From contig NZ_SMAN01000016.1 of the NCBI RefSeq assembly GCF_004342905.1, forward strand, positions 1 through 64,000: a stretch of DNA of 64,000 bases. The letters are read 5' to 3'. Within the stretch, counting starts at the first letter, position 1; every line of letters begins with the position of its first letter. The DNA comes from Melghiribacillus thermohalophilus. Its GTDB lineage: Bacteria; Bacillota; Bacilli; Bacillales; Alkalibacillaceae. The notes beneath the pieces were generated by a model. It saw only the letters and a program-made list of their open reading frames with translations. It searched no databases and was not told where the DNA came from. Both the position numbers and the translations under genes were made by a program. Below, piece after piece: positions 1 to 8,749 of this stretch.

Positions 1-300
1 ATGTTTTTCGTATTTTCCCCATAGAAAAAATCCCCTCCATAGTAGACAGATTAATGTGCTTTCTTTTTTCTGTCTACTATAAGGGGATCATATCAATTCA
101 GGACGCCCATCCAATCACCTGTATAAAAAGTATGCCATCCTTTTTTTATTCATCTTTCACATTGAACTTCATCTTTCTCCCCCTAATGAGAAAGACAATC
201 GATCCCGCCACTACGATTCCCGCTATTAGTATCAGTGGACAGATGAACGAACTTTGTTTCTGGTTGTCAGATCGTTGATCATTCTCTATCGCTCCATCTG
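1..300. other. Gene-poor stretch with a long hairpin
   Basis: No convincing gene is seen. A hairpin lies at 31-87: ATAGTAGACAG (39-49) is mirrored by CTGTCTACTAT (70-80), and the outer TCCCCT/AGGGGA arms extend it around a 20-nt loop. The following bases are not T-rich on the + strand, so it is not a clear terminator. It could be the end of an old mobile element or a transcript-end structure for a gene left of the window. A 74-codon open frame at 54-278 has no homology I recognise and is not called. Confidence 0.4.
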
Positions 301-700
301 ATTAGTCTGATTGATTTAATCAAGAAAACGATGGCGCACTCGGGTGTGATCATTCATTACGATTTATCCGAACTACCTGACCCCTCAACAGGAACTGACA
401 TTTTATCGCGCCCTGCAGGAAGGTTTGACGAATGGTTAAAAGCACGGAAACAGCACCGTTTTTGAACTGAAAATGGGGAGGGATGGCAACCAGGTTACTT
501 TTGACCTAAAAGATAATGGAAACATTCAGGAACAAATTACATTTGGTTTTGGACTTTCAGCAATGGATCAACGGGTTCGCATGATTGGTGGAACTCTTAC
601 TGTAGGACCGAGGAAAGATGGCAAAGGCGCACATTTGCACATTTGCTGTCCACTGGTACCGGGGAACGCCGAAAGAGCAGGAAAGGAGTTTTCACTTTGA
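300..700 (+). pseudogene. Relic of a NarX/LiaS-type sensor histidine kinase (C-terminal ATPase part)
   Basis: Only the C-terminal end of a HisKA_3/HATPase_c kinase can be read. The frame from 392 gives ELTFYRALQEGLTNG, matching the conserved ATPase N-box region of NarL-partner kinases. An in-frame TAA (437-439) follows where Leu is expected, then KHGNSTVFEL. Downstream the frame keeps the FGFGLSAMDQRV and GGTL glycine boxes to the stop at 698-700. Upstream (about 300-375) kinase-like sequence continues in a different frame, so at least one frameshift and one nonsense codon are present, and the sensor and phospho-acceptor parts are missing. The stop overlaps the start of the response regulator relic by 4 bp, the usual kinase-regulator coupling. 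The original stimulus cannot be told. Confidence 0.75.
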
Positions 701-1419
701 CAATTCCGATCAAAATATTGATTGCTGATGATCATCCCATCGTAAGAGACGGCTTTCAAAAACTTCTCGAACTGACAGATGGATTCGAAGTTATCGGAAC
801 AGCGGAAAATGGAAAGCAGGCGGTCAGACTTGTTCTTCTACATCATCCGGTTGTGATTTTATTGGACGTATATATGCCGGAAATGAATGGGCTGGAGACG
901 ATTCAAGATATTCGGGCCCTCCATTCAGAAGCACGAATTTTATTGATTACATCCCATCCCGATGATGAACTGGTCATTCAGGCTTTACTGAATGGTGCAA
1001 ACGGATTTCTTTTGAAGGAGTGGGAAACCGAACGTATTGTGTCCGCCATCCAAAACTCGCTAAAAAGGGCAAATGGTCTGGCCGGATGTTATGTCGCAAT
1101 CCCTGATAACTCGACTGAAGAATCATCAAGAGAGACATGGGAATTCTGTTGTCAATGCCGTGCAGCAAGATATCCAAACACCTAACGAGGAACCTGACCT
1201 TTCCTTAATCCCCTGGGATCGAATCCCTGCAACGGTATCGAAGCCAGACAAGAAAATTATCACTTTAATATGGCAGGGTTGCACAAATGTTGAAATTGCA
1301 AGGCGCTTATACTTATCAGTAGGAACCGTAAAAAATACACCAGCAGAATATATAAAACGTTAGGCGTCAATAACCGGAATGAAACGATTGAAATGATCAA
1401 CCAAATTGTAGTGAAATAA
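697..1419 (+). pseudogene. Relic of a NarL/LuxR-family response regulator
   Basis: The TTG start at 697 is preceded by AGGAAAGGAG. The receiver domain is intact: acidic pair in ILIADDHP, phospho-acceptor Asp in ILLDVYMPEMNG, Thr/Ser in LLITSHP, Lys in FLLKEW. The reading frame then shifts twice. Near 1080-1090 it moves to the frame that reads DVMSQSLITRLKN and continues into a LuxR-type HTH (NVEIARRLYLSVGTVKN). Near 1336 a second shift is needed to read TSRIYKTLGV and the tail ending at 1417-1419. Two independent shifts, plus lesions in the partner kinase, argue for decay rather than a single read error. As it stands it would give a receiver-only protein. Confidence 0.75.
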
Positions 1420-1513
1420 TGTGCAACCACTTTCCCGTTCTGTCCTTCATAGCTGTGTGTTTGCATCAAACGGAAACGAAGAAATGTGCTGCTCCTGTAA
1501 GTCTGAAGGATGC

Positions 1514-2656
1514 TTACGGTTTAACATGGCCTGCTATGATCCGGTCAATAAGCTCCACGGTTCTTCCTGTTGCTTTTCCATCTTTATGGACATGGAAAAC
1601 TGCTTTTAGATTTTGTCTTCGTTCAGCATACTCATCCCGGTCAAAACTTTTTTCGACCGCATGAATCAGCTCCGATTGTGTCTTCACCTTATAGCCAGGG
1701 GTCCAGAAGTCATAAGGTTCCAAAAGCAGCCCCCTTGTTTGTCTGTATTCTTGAAGATCATGTTGTAAAAAGATCATCGGTTGATCAAGCAGTAAATAAT
1801 CAATATATACACTGGAATAATCTGTGATTAATAAGTCGGTATGGGGCAACAGTTCATATAAATCCATGTCGAGATCCAACAGGGTTTCTGTACTTAAAAC
1901 CCAAATATTCGGGTGCCCGGTCATTTTTTTGATGACATATTTTTCTTCCAGCGGATGCAGTTTGACGATTAATAGATAATTGTGATCCTGTAAATACTGA
2001 ATCCATTCATTCTCTTCGAAATCGTCAAAGGGAAAAAGGCCATCAGAAATCTTTCCCTCTGTCCGCTTCCGGTATCCTTGCCTGAAGGTTGGCATATAGA
2101 TGATTACTTTGTCATATTTCTCAAGCTCTTTTATTTTGTTTTTTCCCGGATTAAGTAAATAATCAGTCCGTGGGCTCCCCAGGATATGATGTTTTGAAAA
2201 GGGAATATGGGTACAGGCTGCCATTAACATTGAATCCAGTTTCGAATTCGTAATCAAATAGTCCGTGTTAAAAGGTTCCGGATCGTATATCCGCTCATCA
2301 TTCTCCATAAACCCCATCGCTTTTAATGGAATACCATGCCAGAGATCGATTAAGACCTGTTCAGGTTTAAGTTTTCTAAACCCATGGGAAGTAATGATGA
2401 TGTGGTACCTGGATACTTTCAACATTTGACGTATATAATTCAAGTAATCGGAGGTGTTTTTTCTTTTAAATAAAATTTCGTCAGAACGGATCCAGTCCAC
2501 CTGGTACTCGCCCTTCAAATAATCATAAATCCTCTTTGTGCTGGAACCAGAGGGATACGCGTTTTCGATGATCAGAATGGAGGCTTTGCGAATTCTAACA
2601 CGTTTATATATTGTTGAAATGATTTTGATCGATATTTTTTTCAAAAGAGGTTTCAA
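1514..2656 (-). CDS. CDP-glycerol glycerophosphotransferase family protein (TagB/TagF-like)
   Basis: About 380 residues. Family members transfer glycerol-phosphate from CDP-glycerol to a lipid-linked teichoic acid acceptor at the inner membrane face. Family signatures are visible: the DLWHGIPLK loop with catalytic-type His, the TDYLLN region, IIYMPTFRQGY, the KLHPLE motif, and the CDP-glycerol-binding LLITDYSSVYIDYLLL segment followed by PMIFLQHD. A TTG start at 2656 is preferred because AGGTG lies 6 nt upstream; an upstream TTG at 2701 has no visible ribosome site. It stands alone on the minus strand between the decayed two-component system and the SH3-repeat peptidase gene. One of four paralogues in the first 24 kb. 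The exact acceptor cannot be assigned. Confidence 0.85.
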   Translation of the reverse strand: MKPLLKKISIKIISTIYKRVRIRKASILIIENAYPSGSSTKRIYDYLKGEYQVDWIRSDEILFKRKNTSDYLNYIRQMLKVSRYHIIITSHGFRKLKPEQVLIDLWHGIPLKAMGFMENDERIYDPEPFNTDYLITNSKLDSMLMAACTHIPFSKHHILGSPRTDYLLNPGKNKIKELEKYDKVIIYMPTFRQGYRKRTEGKISDGLFPFDDFEENEWIQYLQDHNYLLIVKLHPLEEKYVIKKMTGHPNIWVLSTETLLDLDMDLYELLPHTDLLITDYSSVYIDYLLLDQPMIFLQHDLQEYRQTRGLLLEPYDFWTPGYKVKTQSELIHAVEKSFDRDEYAERRQNLKAVFHVHKDGKATGRTVELIDRIIAGHVKP

Positions 2657-2792
2657 TGGTATCACCTGAATGAACAGATTTATTAATAATATAGTAGTCA
2701 ATTATAGTTGTTTGTAATCAGATGTATTTAAAATCGCATGCCAAATTCAATCAAAACACAATTGTATGCAGATAAAATTTATAGATTAAATA

Positions 2793-2821
2793 AAAAATCC
2801 TGTCATAAAGACAGGATTTTT
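2793..2821. terminator. Bidirectional-looking terminator after the C39 SH3-repeat gene
   Basis: AAAAATCCTGTC (2793-2804) and GACAGGATTTTT (2810-2821) form a 12-bp stem with a 5-nt loop. It directly follows the stop of the minus-strand gene ending at 2834. Confidence 0.8.
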
Positions 2822-2833
2822 AACATTTTATCT

Positions 2834-5008
2834 TTAATTTATTGTAATCGCCCTTCCACCCATTTCATTCCAACGTTTTTTTACTAATTGTTTATTATAT
2901 ACTATACGTTTTCCAATGTATGGGTCATGAACAATAACATAATTATTTGATACACCAACCACAACAAAAGCATGTTCTCTTGCTATCCATGTTACTTTAT
3001 TTTTCTTTCGATCATACCACGTATAGGACTCATAACTTGGCAAAAGGTTAATTGTTGTCCACATCACAACAGGTTTTCCTGATTTGACAACTTCCAGTTG
3101 TTTTTCAAAAGACATACCTGTTAAATCTTTTCCGCCATTTTTTGCAATTTTATCGATCACTCTAAGCATAGGTTTTTGATAAGCGCCAAAACTATATTTA
3201 GAAGCAGGATGACCAACAAACTCCTCATCAGGATTAGCACCATACATTTTTCCTGCATACCAGTAAGGGGCGGGTCCTTTCGGAAGGACATCTACCACAT
3301 CTGACACAGAAATATTATATCCTGCCCACGCTAATAACATGGTAACAGAAACTGATTCACATCCTGTTGGCCAGGACGGAAATTGATTCAGAACAGGTAC
3401 ACCCTTGATGATTTTATCCCTAACATCTATTAGATCAACGTCTTTTTTGTGAATATATCCGACATTCCTTTTTCCGTTCACATATACGATTGCTTCATAC
3501 CAGTCAGTGGTAAAGGTTTTAAATCGCAATATGGAACCATGTTTATAAGATTTTAAAATACTTGATTTTGTATTTGGTTTAGAATAGACATGCGCTCTAC
3601 TTCCATAAACTACACCTTTTAAATCTCTTTGTTCATCCGGTGAAATGACATCATCTTTATAAATATAACCGATTGTGAGTTTCCCATTAATATATACCAG
3701 AGCTTCATACCAATTGGAAATGAATGTTTTGTAGTATAACGTTCTCCCTTGATTATACGATTTGAGAACCTGACTCTCCTGAGTAGGTTTTGAATAAACT
3801 TTTGTTTTACTGTTATATGCAATACCTGACAAATTCACAGATTGATCAGTCGGAATTTCAACATCTGTTGCCTGAATAAAACCTGTATAAGGTTTGCCAT
3901 TAATATAAACTAGTGCTTTATACCAGCCTGTTACGTGAGTTTGAAAATATAGAGTGTTTCCTTCACCATAACTCTTCAGTACTTTTGACTGAGAACTAGG
4001 CTTAGCATAAACATTAGTAGGTCTTTTAACAGCAATTCCTGAAAGCTGCACAGGATTTTTTGTTGGAGACTCTACATCCTCTGCATGAATATATCCTGTC
4101 TTTCTTTCTCCATTCACATATACGATAGCTTCGTACCAATTGGTTAAAAATGTTTTATAATAAAGGGTTTTTCCCGCTGGATATGACTTTAGAACATTGC
4201 TTTTATTGTTTGGAACCACATAAACATTGGTTCTGTTCTTTAGCGCAACACCAGATAGGCTTTTTTGTTCCGAATCCGGCTCTTCAACATCTGATGCTGC
4301 AATGTAACCTATTTTTCTTTGTCCATTTACATATACAACTGCTTCATACCAGTCACTTAAAAATGTTTTATAGTATAATTTCTTACCAGATTCATAGGAT
4401 TTCAGTACTTGACTATTTTTGTTTGGGTTAGCATATACTCTCGTTTGATCTTCTTTTGCATAACCCGATTTACTAATTTGATCGGTAACTGGTTGTTCTA
4501 CGTCTGAAACAGGTATAAATCCTTTCTTTCTTTCACCGTTAACATATACAATTGCCTGGTACCACTCGGACGTAAATGTTTGGTAATACAAAAGTTTTCC
4601 TGACGAGTAACTTTTCCACACTTTTGAATCACTAGATGGCAATTGATAAACTTTCGCTTTTTTTACTGCGTAACCAGATAAATTTTCCGGACTTTCAGTA
4701 ACTACTTCGACATCATTTTTATGGATAAATCCTTCTTTTCTTTCTCCATCCACATAAACAACTGCATTGTACCAATCTTCGCTGTCATTTATCTGGAACA
4801 CCAATATAGACCCTTTTTGGTAACCTTTCAGTGAATTTGAATTCTTATCCTTATCTTCATAAACATATACTGTTTTTTGCAAGGCAATCCCTGTGGCAGT
4901 TTTTGTTTCAGACTGTAAAACAGATGGAAAAACCAATTGAATAAAAAATAAGGTCAAACAAGAAATAAAAAGATTAAACACTAACTTACGCCATTGAAAT
5001 TTCTTCAA
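2834..5008 (-). CDS. Exported SH3-like repeat protein with C-terminal C39-like cysteine peptidase domain
   Basis: 724 residues. An N-terminal signal peptide (basic residues then a hydrophobic stretch ending near SVLQSE) is followed by seven tandem repeats of about 65 residues (about 38-520). Each has the pattern VY..P...S.VLKSY..G..L.YKTF...WYEA.VYVNG....GYI...DVE. The last about 195 residues match the C39-like (peptidase_C39_2) fold: Cys in FPSWPTGCES, His in AREHAFVVVG and Asp in IVHDPYIG form the expected triad. Such proteins act outside the membrane; the repeats probably hold them in the wall. The start is TTG at 5008 behind a GGGGG tract. Closely similar repeat arrays occur in the M14 and glucosaminidase genes nearby. 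The peptidase substrate is unknown. Confidence 0.85.
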   Translation of the reverse strand: MKKFQWRKLVFNLFISCLTLFFIQLVFPSVLQSETKTATGIALQKTVYVYEDKDKNSNSLKGYQKGSILVFQINDSEDWYNAVVYVDGERKEGFIHKNDVEVVTESPENLSGYAVKKAKVYQLPSSDSKVWKSYSSGKLLYYQTFTSEWYQAIVYVNGERKKGFIPVSDVEQPVTDQISKSGYAKEDQTRVYANPNKNSQVLKSYESGKKLYYKTFLSDWYEAVVYVNGQRKIGYIAASDVEEPDSEQKSLSGVALKNRTNVYVVPNNKSNVLKSYPAGKTLYYKTFLTNWYEAIVYVNGERKTGYIHAEDVESPTKNPVQLSGIAVKRPTNVYAKPSSQSKVLKSYGEGNTLYFQTHVTGWYKALVYINGKPYTGFIQATDVEIPTDQSVNLSGIAYNSKTKVYSKPTQESQVLKSYNQGRTLYYKTFISNWYEALVYINGKLTIGYIYKDDVISPDEQRDLKGVVYGSRAHVYSKPNTKSSILKSYKHGSILRFKTFTTDWYEAIVYVNGKRNVGYIHKKDVDLIDVRDKIIKGVPVLNQFPSWPTGCESVSVTMLLAWAGYNISVSDVVDVLPKGPAPYWYAGKMYGANPDEEFVGHPASKYSFGAYQKPMLRVIDKIAKNGGKDLTGMSFEKQLEVVKSGKPVVMWTTINLLPSYESYTWYDRKKNKVTWIAREHAFVVVGVSNNYVIVHDPYIGKRIVYNKQLVKKRWNEMGGRAITIN

Positions 5009-5117
5009 CCTAATCCCCCTAACATTTCAAAATAACTAATACGATTTTTAACATATTAGGACATAGGAATATTTACCTACCAGCAAGAATGTTAAACCGC
5101 CTTATTAACAAAGTCTA

Positions 5118-6423
5118 CTATCTTTTATGTCTACTTTGATAAGCTTCATATGCAACTACTAGTCCAATAGAAAAATTTTGTTTCCATATCCGGTCATAGT
5201 TACTAATGGGAACAGGTTTTGAACCTACATAAGGAGATACTTCTGGAGTCACACTTGGTTGGCCAGTGTTTTCTGTAAACCAGTCTGCATAGAATCCTCC
5301 GCCTGGTGAGAAAGAAGCCGGCAGCATAGAATAACCAGTTTTTTTACTGATCAGATGAGCTACCTTTCTTGCATTCTCCCTTATCTCTCCTTCACCATTT
5401 TCCCAGTATATAACTTCTCCTGATGAATGATAGGATACGATTGTTTTAAAATCGTGTTCTAATGAAAAGTTAGATAGAGCGATAGTTTCAGGTTCACTCA
5501 GTGGTGTATAACCCTTAAAATTTTGGGATGAAGGTTTGCCTGGATCATTGACTACATTTCTCCAACCAACGGGGTAATTTCGATTTAAGTCAACCCCATT
5601 TGCATTAGCCTTCCAGTGAGAAAAATCAGTTTTTCCGCCATTTATCCGAATAAGATTATATGGATTACCTAAGGCAAATGGGCCTTTTTGGACTAATGTT
5701 ACTCCATCTGGATTAACCATTGGCACATAGTATATGGAAACTTTATTTAACAGGTCTCTGACATTATATCCATCAATGTTTTTGTTACCTGTATATGCGC
5801 GGCTATACGTATCAATTTGATGCATAACCAGGTTAGTCGTAATCCATTCTCGTGCATGGGTTGCGGCGTTAATCGATATCTTTGTATCCCCTTTTCCCAG
5901 TTTAACAGCATAAATGTTTCTGCCATCTACCGATTTTCCAATAATCTCTGTTTGAATGATACCAGGATAAGTATTTTCTAAGGCTTTAATATCCCTGACC
6001 ATTTGTTCATAGGTATATATCATTTTAGGATTGACAATTTGTTTGCTATATGGCCGGTGAAAACTTACATCGTTCTTATGTATATATCCCGTATGTGGTT
6101 TTCCATTCAGGTAAACTATCGCTTCATACCAGTTGCTTGTATAAGATTTAAATAGCATTTTAGCCCCATAAGTATACCCTTTTAATTTTTTTGAATGTTT
6201 TGAGGTTTCTTCATAGACATAGGTTTTATCCTTAACTGCGAATCCAGTATAGTCTTTTTGTTTTGTTCCTTGGTTTATAACATCCCCATTATAAATGTAT
6301 CCGGTCACCGGTTTCCCATTAACATAGACAAGGGCTTCATACCAGTTATCTGAAAATGTTTGATATAAAAGTTTATCACCTTCGTCATATGATTTTAAAA
6401 CACTGGAACTTTTACTAGGCCTT
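5118..6423 (-). pseudogene. 3' fragment of SH3-repeat M14 zinc carboxypeptidase gene, cut off by IS21 insertion
   Basis: This is the catalytic end of a gene split by the IS21 element. It begins inside SH3-like repeat 6 (RPSKSSSVLKSY), has a complete repeat 7, then a peptidase M14 domain. The zinc ligands are H and E of THAREW and the His of SYHSSGE. Substrate-binding Asn-Arg lies in VDLNRNYP and the catalytic Glu in TPEVSP. Reading frame continues back into the element to 6488, but with no signal peptide or ribosome site, so export is unlikely. With one copy of the target repeat removed it joins the fragment ending at 8820 in frame. Intact, it would probably have trimmed wall peptides, as do bacterial M14 members acting on gamma-D-Glu-diaminopimelate bonds; that substrate is inference. 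Confidence 0.85.
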
Positions 6424-6430
6424 GTATAGA
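6424..6430. repeat. Target site duplication, left copy (GTATAGA)
   Basis: GTATAGA directly precedes the left IS end and recurs at 8820-8826 directly after the right end. Its presence on both sides marks a recent, undecayed insertion. Confidence 0.9.
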
Positions 6431-6582
6431 TGTTTAATGCAAAATAAAAGTACATAGTTTTGCAAGAAAAAAATACATAACCCTGCAATGATCATTTGGG
6501 TATAAAAAAAGACTTGCCAGCCCCCTAAAATATCCTCTACTGTATTTGGTGTCGAATAACAATTCAGTGGAGGTAGAAAGGG

Positions 6583-8028
6583 ATGCTGACAATGTCTGAA
6601 ATTAATTCTATCAAATTTTTTCGGAATCATAAATCATTTTCGATTAATAAAATTGCAAATACCTTTGGCATTAATTGGCGTACTGCAAAAAAGTACGCTG
6701 ATAAAGATGAGATTCCTCGAGAGAAAAAAACATTGAAGAAAGGAATGATGTATCAAGAAAAGTGGGGAGAAATCGTGTCCGATTGGTTAATGGAAGATCA
6801 AAAACTCCGCCGAAAACAAAGGCGAACCAAAAAGAAGATCTATGAGGATTTAAAATCGATGGGATTCCCAGGGTCCTATCGGACCGTATGTTACTTTATT
6901 GAAGAATGGAAAGAGGGGAAGATAGCTGACGAAGAGACAAGCAGTAAAAATTATGAACGATTGCAGCACCCACCTGGGGAAGCACAGGTCGATTTTGGAA
7001 AAACGGAAGCTGTAAAAGATGGAAAGTATATCGATTCACACTGCTTAGTCATGACGTTACCATATAGTAATGCTGCCTTTTGTGTGGCACTGCCAGGTGA
7101 AAATCAGGAATGTTTCTTATACGGATTAAAGACATTATTTCATCAGTTGGGGGGAGTGCCTAGAAAGCTACGAATTGACAATTTAACGGCAGCTGTTATC
7201 CAAGCCAGGAGTCAATCTGGAGAGGCTCAATTTACACAAGAATTTCTGCAATTTGCGAACTTCTATGGATTTGAGGTTCAACCGTGCAATCCAAGAAGTG
7301 GTCATGAAAAGGGCAATGTGGAAAATAAAGTCGGGTATATCCGGTACAACTTTGTAACACCAGCACCTGTGGTAAAAAGCTACGAGCATTTAACAGAAAT
7401 TTTGTCAGCAAAACTAACAAAGGATCGTGAACGTAAACATTATCAGAAACAGGTGCCTATTCAAAAATTGCTTCAGGAGGAGGAAAAGCATTTACTAGCT
7501 TTGCCTGAGGAAGGTTATCCGGTATTCAAGGAGAAAATCGTAAAAGCCAATAAGTACGGAGAAATCACTTTAGATAAAACAAAAGTGTATATTCCAAGAG
7601 GATATAACTACGGACAACTGCATTTAGTACTGTATTGGAATCGATTCAAGGTTGTTTCTCCTGACGGAGAAATCCTTTACGAGGACGAACGTCCATATAT
7701 GCACAGTAAACGCAATATTCCCTGGAAGTCTATTTTAACAGACTGGGCTAGGAAGCCAAGATGTGTGACCTATTCAAGATACGCTCCTTATTTGCCTGGC
7801 CGTGTTTATCAATATATCAGTATCGAAAACTACCAACTGCGGAAAGATCGAATCAAGTGGTTGATTAGTTTATTGGTTAGCTACGATATGGAAGAGATCA
7901 ATGAAAGGTTTTATGAACTGATTCAGGAACGGGAGTTCCAGCAGGTAGAGGATCACCCCTATGATGTGAATTGGGAGATATATGATCAACTAAATCACAT
8001 AACAAAGGGGGAGGATTCTCTTGAGTAA
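6583..8028 (+). CDS. istA: IS21 family transposase IstA
   Basis: 481 residues. An N-terminal helix-turn-helix (KIANTFGINWRTAKKY, about 20-40) is followed by an rve-type DDE core: Asp in EAQVDFGK, Asp in LRIDNLT, and Glu in GHEKGNVENKVGY. The C-terminal beta-rich part fits IstA. Length is near the family norm. The ATG at 6583 follows GGAGG by 9 nt. It overlaps istB by 8 bp, the typical arrangement. IstA cuts and joins the element ends and needs IstB for target selection. Confidence 0.95.
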   Translation: MLTMSEINSIKFFRNHKSFSINKIANTFGINWRTAKKYADKDEIPREKKTLKKGMMYQEKWGEIVSDWLMEDQKLRRKQRRTKKKIYEDLKSMGFPGSYRTVCYFIEEWKEGKIADEETSSKNYERLQHPPGEAQVDFGKTEAVKDGKYIDSHCLVMTLPYSNAAFCVALPGENQECFLYGLKTLFHQLGGVPRKLRIDNLTAAVIQARSQSGEAQFTQEFLQFANFYGFEVQPCNPRSGHEKGNVENKVGYIRYNFVTPAPVVKSYEHLTEILSAKLTKDRERKHYQKQVPIQKLLQEEEKHLLALPEEGYPVFKEKIVKANKYGEITLDKTKVYIPRGYNYGQLHLVLYWNRFKVVSPDGEILYEDERPYMHSKRNIPWKSILTDWARKPRCVTYSRYAPYLPGRVYQYISIENYQLRKDRIKWLISLLVSYDMEEINERFYELIQEREFQQVEDHPYDVNWEIYDQLNHITKGEDSLE

Positions 8029-8749
8029 GACAAATTTAAAGAAAATGTGTAAGTCGTTGCGTCTCGCCAATGTAGCTGAAATCTATGAAACCATTCCTTT
8101 TGAAAATACTACTCAATACCTTGAGGCCTTATTTCAGAAGGAGATTGAGCTTCGAGAGAAGGCGAAAGCCGAACGTTTAATTAAAAAGGCACGCTTTCTT
8201 TCTAAAAATGATCTAGACTCATTCCAATGGGGAGAGAAGATTCATTTTCCTCCCCACACCGATCCGAAGGACTTATGTGAACTGAACTTCATCTCACGCC
8301 GTGAAAATGTGATTTTATCCGGTTCTCCCGGAACCGGCAAGACTCACTTAGCAACTGCCTTAGGAAAAGAAGCCTGCCGAAAAGGCTATGAGGTGCGTTT
8401 TTATAGAGTTTGTGATTTAATCGATCAATTAGAGAAGGTATGGAAAGAAGGAAAGCTACAAGCTTTTAGAAGCCGTTTTAAGAAGGTGGATGTAATCATA
8501 CTAGACGAAATGGGATATATTCCATTTAGCAAGGAGGGGGCTGAGTTACTGTTTCAACTGATTTCAGACTGGTATGAGCAAAAGAGCCTCATTATTACAT
8601 CCAATCTGGAGTTTAGCCAATGGAACAAGATATTCGTCGATCCTAGATTAACGGCAGCATTGGTAGATCGTGTCATTCATCATGCCCATGTATTAAGCTT
8701 TACGGGTGACAGTTACCGTGTGACACACGCATTATCTAAATCACAATAG
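8021..8749 (+). CDS. istB: IS21 family helper ATPase IstB
   Basis: 242 residues, DnaC-like AAA+ ATPase. The Walker A motif is GSPGTGKTHLA, Walker B is VIILDEMGYIP, and sensor 1 lies in LIITSNLEFSQW. A TTG start at 8021 behind GGGGGAGG overlaps the istA stop, suggesting translational coupling. IstB oligomers on DNA bring IstA to the target in IS21 elements. No truncation is seen. Confidence 0.95.
   Translation: MSKTNLKKMCKSLRLANVAEIYETIPFENTTQYLEALFQKEIELREKAKAERLIKKARFLSKNDLDSFQWGEKIHFPPHTDPKDLCELNFISRRENVILSGSPGTGKTHLATALGKEACRKGYEVRFYRVCDLIDQLEKVWKEGKLQAFRSRFKKVDVIILDEMGYIPFSKEGAELLFQLISDWYEQKSLIITSNLEFSQWNKIFVDPRLTAALVDRVIHHAHVLSFTGDSYRVTHALSKSQ

Noticed and set aside
54-278. 74-codon open frame at the left edge
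   Set aside because: No ribosome site, no known homology and odd composition; runs through a hairpin.
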